From the NCBI RefSeq assembly GCF_002269255.1, contig NZ_CP022823.1, positions 1,550,001-1,614,000 on the forward strand: 64,000 nucleotides of DNA, in the 5' to 3' direction. Below the pieces are notes generated by a model. It did not search any database. It was not told the DNA's origin and saw only the letters and a program-made list of their open reading frames with translations. Position numbers and translations under genes: made by a program. This document shows, one piece after another, positions 43,577 through 51,827 of this stretch. The stretch is from Klebsiella quasivariicola (GTDB taxonomy: Bacteria; Pseudomonadota; Gammaproteobacteria; Enterobacterales; Enterobacteriaceae). Position 1 is the stretch's first letter; each line of letters opens with the position of its first letter.

Positions 43577-44758
43577 ATGTCCGCAGTTACTGAAACAACA
43601 TCCAATTCATCGGCGAATTTTTCGCTGTTTCGTATTACGTTTGCCGTCTTTTTGACCTATATGACCGTCGGTTTGCCGCTGCCGGTGATCCCGCTGTTTG
43701 TCCACCAGGAGCTGGGTTTTGGTAACACCGTGGTTGGCGTAGCGGTGGGGATCCAGTTCCTCGCCACCGTTCTGACCCGCGGCTACGCCGGGCGCCTGGC
43801 CGACCAGTACGGCGCCAAACGCTCCGTCCTGCAAGGGATGCTGGCCTGCGCCCTGGCCGGGGCGGCATGGCTGGCCGCCGCGCTGCTGCCGCTGCCGGTG
43901 CTCGCCAGACTTGGCCTGCTGCTGTTGGGTCGCTTGATCCTCGGGTTTGGCGAAAGTCAGCTGCTGACCGGTAATCTGAGCTGGGGAATGGGGCTTGTGG
44001 GACCCGCCCGCTCGGGCAAAGTGATGTCATGGAACGGCATGGCGATGTACGGTTCGCTGGCGGTCGGTGCCCCGCTGGGATTATTAATTTACAGCCAGTT
44101 TGGCGTGGCGGTCCTGGCCTGCGTCACCATGGGACTACCGCTCGTTGCCTGGCTTATCAACGGTAGCGTGCGTAAAGTGGCGGCCCACGGTGGCGAGCGA
44201 CCTTCGCTGTGGGGCGTCATCGGTATGATCTGGCGGCCAGGTCTTGGCCTGGGCCTGCAGGGCGTCGGCTTTGCGGTGATCGGCACCTTCGTTTCGCTCT
44301 ATTTTGCCAGTCATAGCTGGCCGATGGCCGGCTTTACCCTGACGGCGTTTGGCGGAGCCTTCGTGCTGATGCGGGTGCTGTTCGGCTGGATGCCAGATCG
44401 GTTCGGCGGCGTTAAGGTGGCGATGGTCTCGCTGCTGATAGAGGCGGTCGGTCTGACGCTGCTGGGGCTGGCGCCGGGCGTCTGGGTGGCGCTGGCCGGT
44501 GCGGCCCTGACCGGATGCGGCTGCTCCCTGATTTTCCCGTCGCTCGGCGTGGAGGTGGTCAAGCGCGTCCCGGCCCAGGTGCGCGGTACCGCGCTCGGCG
44601 GCTATGCGGCCTTTCAGGATATCTCCTATGGTCTGACCGGGCCGCTGACCGGTCTGCTGGCCACCTCGCTGGGCTACTCGTCGGTGTTCCTTGCCGGCGC
44701 CCTCTGCGCGGCGCTGGGGATCCTCGTCACCCTCATCTCTTTTCGCCGTCAGGGTTAG
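43577..44758 (+). CDS. yfcJ: YfcJ, major facilitator transporter
   Basis: A 393-residue, twelve-segment MFS protein matching E. coli YfcJ. The family A-like motif GYAGRLADQYGAKRSVL lies between helices 2 and 3, and GWMPDRFGGVKVAMV is its counterpart in the second half. The substrate is unknown; the YhhS/YfcJ group resembles arabinose-efflux (AraJ-type) permeases. It sits after fabB as in E. coli, and its end marks the left border of the PTS insertion. Confidence 0.9.
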   Translation: MSAVTETTSNSSANFSLFRITFAVFLTYMTVGLPLPVIPLFVHQELGFGNTVVGVAVGIQFLATVLTRGYAGRLADQYGAKRSVLQGMLACALAGAAWLAAALLPLPVLARLGLLLLGRLILGFGESQLLTGNLSWGMGLVGPARSGKVMSWNGMAMYGSLAVGAPLGLLIYSQFGVAVLACVTMGLPLVAWLINGSVRKVAAHGGERPSLWGVIGMIWRPGLGLGLQGVGFAVIGTFVSLYFASHSWPMAGFTLTAFGGAFVLMRVLFGWMPDRFGGVKVAMVSLLIEAVGLTLLGLAPGVWVALAGAALTGCGCSLIFPSLGVEVVKRVPAQVRGTALGGYAAFQDISYGLTGPLTGLLATSLGYSSVFLAGALCAALGILVTLISFRRQG

Positions 44759-44759
44759 G

Positions 44760-45497
44760 TTATGGTCCGGTCTTGCCCGCGGGCAGGCCGGACGCCGTCT
44801 GCCGCGGCAGATAATACTTCACCTGGAACTCGAACATATTGGTATACAAAATGGAGTAATCGATAGGCTGGTGGTGTTCATCAATCGCCTGGGTCTGCAT
44901 GCGAATAATCGGATCTTTAGCGCTGATATGCAGGAGGGTTGCCAGCTCAGGCGTCGGCAGTATCGGCACTATTGATTCGTAACATCCATTTATTCTTACT
45001 CCGCATTCGTTTTCTATATATGAAAACTTCGATTTCTTCATATGCGCGATGGTCAGATCGGGAAAGCGGGTCGCTGACAGCCAGGTTTCCTCTAATTGCA
45101 TCGCAATATTATCGATAAAACGCAATCTTTTAGCATAATATACCGCTTCACCGTGCTGCAATTGCAGCCCACGGGCAATTTCCTCCGAGGCGGGCTGTAA
45201 CTCAAATTTTAGGATCTGGCTGGAGGGCGTTTTCCCCTGATTACGGGCAATTTCGGTAAAACTGTCTAAATGCGTCACCGACGCCTGGAAATGCTTATTT
45301 CTAATCCATGTGCCTGAGCCATGTCGGCGTTCGATTAAACCATCCTCTTCCAGGGTTTTCAGCGCCTTACGTAACGTATTGCGTGAAACATCATAAAGTT
45401 CTGCTAACTCTTTTTCGGCTGGCAGAAGATCGCCAATGTTGTAGAACGGGCTATTAATTTTGTTTTTAAGCAAATTGACGATATTTTTGTAAACCAC
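44760..45497 (-). CDS. GntR-family regulator with UTRA ligand domain
   Basis: A 245-residue regulator: N-terminal GntR winged helix (LLPAEKELAELYDVSRNTLRKALKTLEEDGLIERRHGSGTW region, about 22-65) and a C-terminal UTRA domain (about 85-235) that usually binds a sugar phosphate. The start is GTG at 45497 with GGAG 9 bases upstream. It is divergent from the PTS genes and is very probably their repressor, relieved by the phosphorylated sugar. Only one base separates its stop from yfcJ, tail to tail. It is more AT-rich than flanking core genes. Confidence 0.87.
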   Translation of the reverse strand: MVYKNIVNLLKNKINSPFYNIGDLLPAEKELAELYDVSRNTLRKALKTLEEDGLIERRHGSGTWIRNKHFQASVTHLDSFTEIARNQGKTPSSQILKFELQPASEEIARGLQLQHGEAVYYAKRLRFIDNIAMQLEETWLSATRFPDLTIAHMKKSKFSYIENECGVRINGCYESIVPILPTPELATLLHISAKDPIIRMQTQAIDEHHQPIDYSILYTNMFEFQVKYYLPRQTASGLPAGKTGP

Positions 45498-45691
45498 TTT
45501 TGAATCTCCATAATCCCTTTGGAAACATGGGCTTGCTATCGTACGACGTTAAGTACAGGCCAAGACGTTCATTTTTTGCTTTACTTCTGCACCACTTCAG
45601 GATGGCTAACTGTGATCAAAACCGCGGTTAAGAAAATTAACAATTATTAAAGTGCTCGTCAATTGAGGTCATAAATTAAAAGGATGAGTTA

Positions 45692-46006
45692 ATGCAAAAT
45701 ATATTGTTAGTGTGTGCAGCAGGAATGTCGACCAGTATGTTAGTGAAGCGAATGCAGGAGCAGGCGGCGAATATTAAGGTTTCGGTGAATATCAATGCTA
45801 TGGCTATTTCTGAAGCCAAAGAAAAGATTAAGAACAACGAAGTGGATGTTTTGCTTTTAGGCCCGCAGGTGCGTTTTCAAAAAAATGAAATAGAAGAGGT
45901 GGCTCAGGGTAAAATGCCGGTAGCGGTGATTGATATGAAATATTATGGGCAGATGGACGGTAAAGCCGTTCTGGATAATGCACTGGCATTACTGGCAAAG
46001 CGTTAG
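45692..46006 (+). CDS. PTS EIIB component, lactose/chitobiose family
   Basis: A 104-residue cytoplasmic EIIB protein. The phosphocysteine is Cys8 in LLVCAAGMSTSMLV, the family hallmark, and VLLLGPQVRF follows at about 55. It accepts phosphate from the EIIA of this cluster and passes it to the sugar during import through EIIC. First gene of a B-C-A operon; AAAAGGATGAG precedes the start. Beta-glucosides, cellobiose or chitobiose are usual substrates of the family; the actual sugar is not readable here. Confidence 0.92.
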   Translation: MQNILLVCAAGMSTSMLVKRMQEQAANIKVSVNINAMAISEAKEKIKNNEVDVLLLGPQVRFQKNEIEEVAQGKMPVAVIDMKYYGQMDGKAVLDNALALLAKR

Positions 46007-46111
46007 TTTCTTCATTATTCCCCGTTATTGTGTGGCTATGTCATTCAGGCCATGGACAGCTGTGGCTAAAACATGGTGACGCTAATTAATTATTATGAAT
46101 AAGGGTTCGTC

Positions 46112-47434
46112 ATGAGTTTCATGGATACCTTTGAGCGTGGCATGGAAAAAATTCTCGTGCCTGTCGCGATTAAATTAAATTCTCAGATCCACGTTTCAGC
46201 GATTCGCGATGCGTTTATTCTTTCGTTTCCCATCGTAATGGCCAGTTCGCTGATTATTCTTATCAACTTTGCTATTTTATCGCCTGACGGATTTATCGCC
46301 AGTATTCTGCATTTAGGCTCGATATTCCCCAATCTGGCGGAAGCGCAGCAGATTTTCACCCCGGTAATGAACGGGTCGGTCAATATCATGGCGATATTGA
46401 TCACCTTTCTGGTGGCGCGCAATATGGCGATCAGCTATCAACAGGACGATCTCCTGTGCGGCCTGACGGCGATCGGCGCCTTTTTTGTCGTCTACACCCC
46501 TTACACCATCATTGATGGCCAGGCCTATCTGGCGACTAAATATCTTGGCCCGCAGGGGTTGTTTGTGGCGATTATCGTTGCGCTGATTTCCAGCGAGGTC
46601 TTTTGTCGCCTGGCGCGTAACCCAAAAGTGACCATCACTATGCCTGCCGCGGTGCCGCCGGCGGTGGCGCGTTCATTTAAGGTGTTGTTGCCGATTTTCT
46701 TCGTGATGATCTTCTTTTCGATCCTCAATTATCTGTTGACGCGTATTTCTCCAAATGGCCTTAACGACCTGATTTATACCCTTATTCAGGCCCCGCTGAA
46801 GGATATGGGGACCAACATTGTTACCGTTCTGGTGCTGGGGCTGGTGGCGAATTTCCTCTGGGTACTGGGGATCCATGGGCCGAATACCGTGGCCGCTATC
46901 CGGGAGACTATTTTCTCGGAAGCCAATCTCGAAAACCTCTCCTATGCCGCCTCACATGGCAGCACCTGGGGAGCGCCGTATCCCATCACCTGGACCGGTA
47001 TCAACGATGCGTTTGCTAACTGCGGTGGGTCGGGTATGACGCTGGGGTTGCTGCTGGCCATTTTTATCGCCTCCCGGCGTAAAGATTACCGTGATCTGGC
47101 AAAAATGGCCTTCGTGCCGGGCCTGTTTAACATCAATGAGCCGGTGATGTTTGGTCTGCCGATTGTGCTTAACCCCATCCTGGTGATCCCGTTCATTCTG
47201 GTGCCGTTTGTGAATTCATTGATTGGCTATTTCTTTATCAGCATGGAGTTTATTCCGCCGATTGCTTATGCCGTCCCGTGGACCACACCCGGGCCGCTTA
47301 TCGCCTTCTTTGGCACGGGAGGCAACTGGCTGGCGCTGTTTGTCGGCATCCTGTGCCTCGCGGTTTCAACACTGATTTACTTACCGTTTGTGATTGCCGC
47401 TAACAAGGTCAATACCGCAGCGGCGGCGGAATAG
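46112..47434 (+). CDS. PTS EIIC permease, lactose/cellobiose family
   Basis: A 440-residue permease with about ten hydrophobic segments, matching the CelB/ChbC fold: AIRDAFILSFPIVMASSLIIL near the N-terminus, GIHGPNTVAAI in the middle and the conserved PGLFNINEPVMFGLPIVLNP, which lies in the sugar site. It forms the translocation path for the sugar that EIIB phosphorylates. It follows EIIB by 105 bases and precedes EIIA by 11. Confidence 0.92.
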   Translation: MSFMDTFERGMEKILVPVAIKLNSQIHVSAIRDAFILSFPIVMASSLIILINFAILSPDGFIASILHLGSIFPNLAEAQQIFTPVMNGSVNIMAILITFLVARNMAISYQQDDLLCGLTAIGAFFVVYTPYTIIDGQAYLATKYLGPQGLFVAIIVALISSEVFCRLARNPKVTITMPAAVPPAVARSFKVLLPIFFVMIFFSILNYLLTRISPNGLNDLIYTLIQAPLKDMGTNIVTVLVLGLVANFLWVLGIHGPNTVAAIRETIFSEANLENLSYAASHGSTWGAPYPITWTGINDAFANCGGSGMTLGLLLAIFIASRRKDYRDLAKMAFVPGLFNINEPVMFGLPIVLNPILVIPFILVPFVNSLIGYFFISMEFIPPIAYAVPWTTPGPLIAFFGTGGNWLALFVGILCLAVSTLIYLPFVIAANKVNTAAAAE

Positions 47435-47445
47435 AGAGGATAGCA

Positions 47446-47757
47446 ATGTTTGCAGATGAAAGTACGGTCATGGAACTGCTGATCTATGCCGGTCAGGCGC
47501 GCTCAGACGCCATGGAGACGATAGCCGCGTCCCGACAGCGCGAGTGGGGGCGGGCTACGGAGTTGATGGCCAGCTCCGACGCGGCCTGCCGCGCCGCACA
47601 TAAGATCCAAACGATGTTGATCGGTGAGGACGAAGGCTGTGGAAAAATAACCGTTAACCTTATTCTGGTACACGCGCAGGACCATTTAATGACGGCCATG
47701 CTATGTCAGGATCTCGCTAAAGAAATTATTGCCTTACGCAACGAACTCTCTGCCTGA
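47446..47757 (+). CDS. PTS EIIA component, lactose/chitobiose family
   Basis: A 103-residue all-helical EIIA. The phosphohistidine lies in LILVHAQDHLMTAML, the same motif as ChbA and LacF, where the first His takes phosphate from HPr; the earlier family His is replaced by the shorter N-terminal region. It normally forms a trimer. It completes a full EII complex in this operon. A 9-bp hairpin follows before the porin gene. Confidence 0.92.
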   Translation: MFADESTVMELLIYAGQARSDAMETIAASRQREWGRATELMASSDAACRAAHKIQTMLIGEDEGCGKITVNLILVHAQDHLMTAMLCQDLAKEIIALRNELSA

Positions 47758-47765
47758 TTTATCCG

Positions 47766-47788
47766 CCTTCAGCCGTTCTGGCTGAAGG
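47766..47788 (+). other. Intercistronic hairpin between EIIA and porin
   Basis: CCTTCAGCC-GTTCT-GGCTGAAGG, a perfect 9-bp stem with a 5-base loop and no T-run. It may stabilise the upstream mRNA or lower porin expression relative to the PTS genes. Confidence 0.6.
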
Positions 47789-47817
47789 TGAATTATAACA
47801 ATATGTAAAGGTACCCT

Positions 47818-49491
47818 ATGTATTCAAGTCAATTGAAGGTGAGCTTATTGTCTTTATCGGTACTGCTGGCTATTTCGACAAATGATGTGATGGCGGCTAA
47901 ATTAACCATTGAACAGCGTCTGGAATTACTGGAGTCAGAACTTTCGGCGAATAAAAAAGAGCTGCAAAAAACACAATCTCAATTATCGACCTATAAAGGC
48001 AAGGTAGCCGAATTACAAAAAAGCATTAAGGAGAATGAAAAACGTCAGCTCACTGCGGGTTATTCAACGGCAACGTCACCGGTGGCGGAAAATATTGCCA
48101 ACGAGAATAATGAACTGAGTAAAAAAGCCGCCCCGGTGCAGGTGAAAGCCAGTCAGCAGGTGGCGGTTATCGATACCGACGGTCAGAAGCCGAAACTGGA
48201 AAGCGTCACCCTGAAGGACATCAGTAAATTTGTCAAAGACGATATTGGCTTTAGCTACCAGGGGTACTTCCGTTCCGGCTGGGGGACGTCAAACCATGGA
48301 TCGTCACAGACCTATGCCCCCGGCTCGCTGGGCCGTTTTGGTAATGAAATGAGTGGCTGGTTCGACTTAACGCTGAATCAGCGGGTCTATAACCAGGATG
48401 GCAAAACGGCGAATGCCGTCGTGACATACGACGGCAACGTCGGCGAGCAGTATAACGACGCCTGGTTTGCCGGCCAGGATACCGACAGCATTTTGCAGTT
48501 TAGTGATATTTTCCTGACCACCAAAGGTTTCCTGCCGTTCGCGCCCGAGGCGGATTTCTGGGTCGGCAAACATAAACTGCCCGAGTATGAAATTCAGATG
48601 CTGGACTGGAAGTCACTGACCACCGACGTTGCGGCCGGGGTCGGGATCCAGAACTGGGCGCTGGGGGTGGGTCAGCTGGATGCTTCCGTCAGCCGGAACG
48701 ACGTCGACGTGTACTCCCGTGATTTCACGCAAACCACCCAGATGAACACCAACTCCGTCGACCTGCGCTATCGCAATATTCCGCTGTGGCAGTCGGGGTC
48801 GCTGTCGTTAATGGGCAAATACGCGTTTGCTAATAAAAATGACGAGCAGGAGAGAAACGAAGATAACAACAGCTACTTCCGGTTCAAAGATACCTGGATG
48901 GCCACCGCTATTATTCGTCAGGAGCTGGAGCGTAAAGGCTTCAACGAATTTACGCTGCAGGTGGCGAATAACTCATACGCCAGCAGTTTCGCCAACTTCT
49001 CCGGCGCCAGTAACTCCATGGCCAGCGGACGCTATTACTATGGCGATCATACCAACGGCGTGGCCTGGCGTTTGATCTCGCAGGGAGAAATGTATCTTGC
49101 CGATCGTATTATCATGGCGAATTCGCTGGTATGGGCCCACGGTAACGATATCTATAGCTATGAAAGCGGGGCGCACAGCGATTTTGACAGCCTGCGCGCG
49201 GTGATCCGCCCGGCCTGGATATGGAATACCTGGAACCAGACCGGGGTTGAGCTGGGGTGGTTTACCCAGAAAAATACCACCAGCCAGAGCGGCGATCTGA
49301 AAGAGTCGGCGTATAAAACCACGCTGTACCATGCGCTCAAGGTCGGCCCGAGTCTGTTGGGGTCGCGGCCTGAAATTCGCTTCTATGGTACCTATATCAA
49401 TATTCTTGATAACCAGCTGTCGCAATTCACCTTCAATGACGAAAGTAAAGATGAGTTTATGGTTGGCGTTCAGGCAGAGGTGTGGTGGTAA
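47818..49491 (+). CDS. Carbohydrate porin (LamB/ScrY/BglH type) with N-terminal coiled coil
   Basis: A 557-residue outer-membrane sugar porin. A signal peptide (to about residue 26, ending VMAA) is followed by a coiled coil (IEQRLELLESELSANKKEL and onward to about 75), as in ScrY and BglH, then the 18-strand maltoporin-type barrel starting near FSYQGYFRSGWGTS and ending in VQAEVWW with a terminal aromatic. It would let an oligosaccharide or glycoside cross the outer membrane to feed the PTS. AAAGGTACCCT precedes the ATG. It is the last gene of the inserted cluster. Confidence 0.9.
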   Translation: MYSSQLKVSLLSLSVLLAISTNDVMAAKLTIEQRLELLESELSANKKELQKTQSQLSTYKGKVAELQKSIKENEKRQLTAGYSTATSPVAENIANENNELSKKAAPVQVKASQQVAVIDTDGQKPKLESVTLKDISKFVKDDIGFSYQGYFRSGWGTSNHGSSQTYAPGSLGRFGNEMSGWFDLTLNQRVYNQDGKTANAVVTYDGNVGEQYNDAWFAGQDTDSILQFSDIFLTTKGFLPFAPEADFWVGKHKLPEYEIQMLDWKSLTTDVAAGVGIQNWALGVGQLDASVSRNDVDVYSRDFTQTTQMNTNSVDLRYRNIPLWQSGSLSLMGKYAFANKNDEQERNEDNNSYFRFKDTWMATAIIRQELERKGFNEFTLQVANNSYASSFANFSGASNSMASGRYYYGDHTNGVAWRLISQGEMYLADRIIMANSLVWAHGNDIYSYESGAHSDFDSLRAVIRPAWIWNTWNQTGVELGWFTQKNTTSQSGDLKESAYKTTLYHALKVGPSLLGSRPEIRFYGTYINILDNQLSQFTFNDESKDEFMVGVQAEVWW

Positions 49492-49510
49492 CCGGTAAAT
49501 CACCTACAGG

Positions 49511-49529
49511 CGCCCGCGCGATGCGGGCG
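49511..49529. other. GC-rich hairpin after the porin gene
   Basis: CGCCCGC-GCGAT-GCGGGCG, without a T-run, between the convergent porin and flk genes. It probably acts as a weak terminator or 3'-end stabiliser. Confidence 0.55.
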
Positions 49530-49536
49530 TTCCGGG

Positions 49537-50517
49537 CTACAGCAGCCACCATAGCAGAAGCAGCAGGATCAGCACTCCGCCCAGCACCAGCTGCCACGGC
49601 TTAGCGGACCACATCCGCTTCGCCGCGGGTTCCTCCAGCGGGATGGCCAGCGTCTCCTGGGCACGGGCTACCCGCAGCACAAACACCTTATTCAGCAACG
49701 CCAGGATCTGCGCCGGACTCAGCGTGGTCTGCGGCGTGATCTGCCAGTTGCGACTTGCAAAGTCGACAATCTTTTGCCACTCCGCGGCTTCCAGCGGCTG
49801 CTTGAGCGCCCCCTGCAGCGAGGTGAGCGTGGGCGCGCTTTGCGCACTCAGCGTCTGCCGCGCCTGAAGCCAGTACGAAAGCGGCAGGAAGTGCGTCGCC
49901 GGGATCAGCTCCCCGGACTTGACGCCGCAAAGCTCCAGCATGGACTGCCAAATCAGTTTGCTTGGTTCACCGGTGGCGGCCGCCAGCTTAGTCACCAGCT
50001 GATTAAGCGTGTTGTGCTCGGCCGGCAACAGCGGGCGCAGGGTTGGCGGGCGCTGCTGTGGCTGCGGGATCGACAGCTGACCGCGCTGCAGCAGATGCAG
50101 AATATTCTCCAGCTGCGGCTGGCTGAGTGCGTGCAGCGCGGTTTGCCCATAATGCTGACGAATATAATCACTCACCGCCTGGCGGTTATTGCCCTGGCCA
50201 AGCAGATCGCTGAGCTGCGCCAGCGTCTGGCGGTGATGATGATTGTCCTGAGCCGTGGCTAAACGCTGATTGAGACTCGCCTCGGCGGCGTTGAAATGGC
50301 GGGCCAGCAGGGGCGTATCGCCTTTCAGGCCGAGGTCGTGTTTGACGCAGGCCCACACTTCCGCATTCTGCTGCGAGGTCAGCGCCACCAGGCGCGTGAT
50401 CAGTCGCTCCAGGACGGTGCGTTGCTGCATGGAAAGTGAAGGTTCGCCGGTGGCGGCAGTGCCTGAAGGACCTCGCCCCGGAGGACGGTCTGGCATATCT
50501 GCAAGGGGGTGCGTCAT
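49537..50517 (-). CDS. flk: Flk, flagellar hook-length/secretion switch regulator homologue
   Basis: A 326-residue protein matching E. coli/Salmonella Flk, a membrane-anchored factor that prevents early FlgM and FliC-class secretion during hook assembly. The N-terminal is Pro/Gly-rich, the middle is helical and Gln-rich, and the C-terminal ends in a single membrane anchor (PWQLVLGGVLILLLLLWWLL). The frame is intact. Klebsiella is usually non-motile and no flagellar gene is visible here, so retention is puzzling. It is divergent from pdxB, as in E. coli. Confidence 0.88.
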   Translation of the reverse strand: MTHPLADMPDRPPGRGPSGTAATGEPSLSMQQRTVLERLITRLVALTSQQNAEVWACVKHDLGLKGDTPLLARHFNAAEASLNQRLATAQDNHHHRQTLAQLSDLLGQGNNRQAVSDYIRQHYGQTALHALSQPQLENILHLLQRGQLSIPQPQQRPPTLRPLLPAEHNTLNQLVTKLAAATGEPSKLIWQSMLELCGVKSGELIPATHFLPLSYWLQARQTLSAQSAPTLTSLQGALKQPLEAAEWQKIVDFASRNWQITPQTTLSPAQILALLNKVFVLRVARAQETLAIPLEEPAAKRMWSAKPWQLVLGGVLILLLLLWWLL

Positions 50518-50627
50518 GATTCATCCTTTCGATATCGCGGTGCTGGAACCAGGTGATGAGTATGCCTGGCGGCCAGATTATGGCACACTTCCCCGGTTAA
50601 CTCTCGTTCTCAGACAGGTACTGAACT

Positions 50628-51764
50628 GTGAAAATCCTCGTTGATGAAAATATGCCCTATGCCCGTGAGCTTTTTAGCCGTTTAGGCGCTGTGCAGGCGA
50701 TCCCGGGCCGTCCGGTTCCGGCCGATGCCCTGACCGATGCAGACGCCTTAATGGTACGCTCGGTCACCCGGGTCAATGAAGCATTACTCGCCGGCAAGGC
50801 CATCAAGTTCGTCGGCACGGCGACCGCAGGCACCGATCACGTTGATCAAGCGTGGCTGCAGCAGGCGGGGATTGGTTTCTCCGCGGCGCCTGGCTGCAAC
50901 GCCATTGCGGTGGTGGAGTACGTCTTTTCATCGCTGCTGATGCTGGCCGAACGTGACGGCTTTGCGCTGCGCGATCGCACCGTTGGGATCGTTGGCGTCG
51001 GCAACGTCGGCGGGCGGCTGCAAAAGCGCCTGGAAGCATTGGGGATCAAAACCCTGCTCTGCGACCCACCGCGCGCCGATCGCGGTGACGAAGGCGACTT
51101 CCGCTCCCTCGAGGCGCTGGTTAAGGAAGCCGATGTGCTGACCTTCCACACGCCTCTATATAAAGAAGGGCAATATAAAACCCTGCATCTGGCGGATGAG
51201 GCGCTGATTAGCCGCCTGAAGCCAGGAACGATTTTGATCAACGCCTGCCGCGGGCCGGTAGTGGATAACGCCGCGTTGCTGAAACGGCTGGAAGCCGGCC
51301 AGCCGCTGAGCGTGGTGCTCGACGTCTGGGAGCCGGAGCCGGATCTCAACGTTGAGCTTCTCAAGCGGGTGGATATCGGTACGGCGCATATCGCCGGTTA
51401 CACCCTCGAAGGGAAGGCGCGCGGTACGACGCAGGTGTTTGAAGCCTATAGCGCGTTCATTGGCCATCCCCAGCAGGTGGCGCTGGATACTTTGCTGCCG
51501 GCCCCGGAGTTTGGCCGCATCACCCTGCATGGGCCGCTCGATCAGCCGACGCTGAAAAGACTGGTCCATTTGGTGTATGATGTGCGCCGCGATGATGCGC
51601 CGCTGCGAAAGGTAGCGGGCGTCGCCGGTGAATTCGACAAGCTGCGCAAAAATTATCAGGAACGCCGCGAATGGTCTTCGCTGTACGTACAGTGCAGCGA
51701 TGAGCAGGCGGCGACGCTGTTGCGCCAGCTCGGTTTTAACGCTGTGCATCATCCTGTTCGTTAA
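50628..51764 (+). CDS. pdxB: PdxB, 4-phosphoerythronate dehydrogenase
   Basis: A 378-residue D-2-hydroxyacid dehydrogenase for the second step of pyridoxal phosphate synthesis. The NAD motif GIVGVGNVGGRLQKRL is at about 121-136; the catalytic Arg, Glu and His lie in NACRGPVVDN, LDVWEPEPDLN and IAGYTLEGKARG. The start is GTG at 50628 (MKILVDENMPYAREL), as relatives show. Followed by a hairpin and usg, as in the E. coli pdxB-usg-truA-dedA order. Confidence 0.95.
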   Translation: MKILVDENMPYARELFSRLGAVQAIPGRPVPADALTDADALMVRSVTRVNEALLAGKAIKFVGTATAGTDHVDQAWLQQAGIGFSAAPGCNAIAVVEYVFSSLLMLAERDGFALRDRTVGIVGVGNVGGRLQKRLEALGIKTLLCDPPRADRGDEGDFRSLEALVKEADVLTFHTPLYKEGQYKTLHLADEALISRLKPGTILINACRGPVVDNAALLKRLEAGQPLSVVLDVWEPEPDLNVELLKRVDIGTAHIAGYTLEGKARGTTQVFEAYSAFIGHPQQVALDTLLPAPEFGRITLHGPLDQPTLKRLVHLVYDVRRDDAPLRKVAGVAGEFDKLRKNYQERREWSSLYVQCSDEQAATLLRQLGFNAVHHPVR

Positions 51765-51778
51765 TGTCTTCTTAATGC

Positions 51779-51801
51779 CCCTGCCGGATACTCCGGCAGG
51801 G
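51779..51801 (+). terminator. Hairpin between pdxB and usg
   Basis: CCCTGCCGGA-TAC-TCCGGCAGGG, a perfect 10-bp stem followed by CCGCTTTATTT. The weak T-run suggests partial termination or attenuation between pdxB and usg. Confidence 0.6.
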
Positions 51802-51827
51802 CCGCTTTATTTCTGGAGTAAACCACC

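Noticed and set aside
45605..45630. CRP site before the PTS operon (TGTGATC at 45611)
   Set aside because: Only the left half-site is good; the right half matches 3 of 6 positions.
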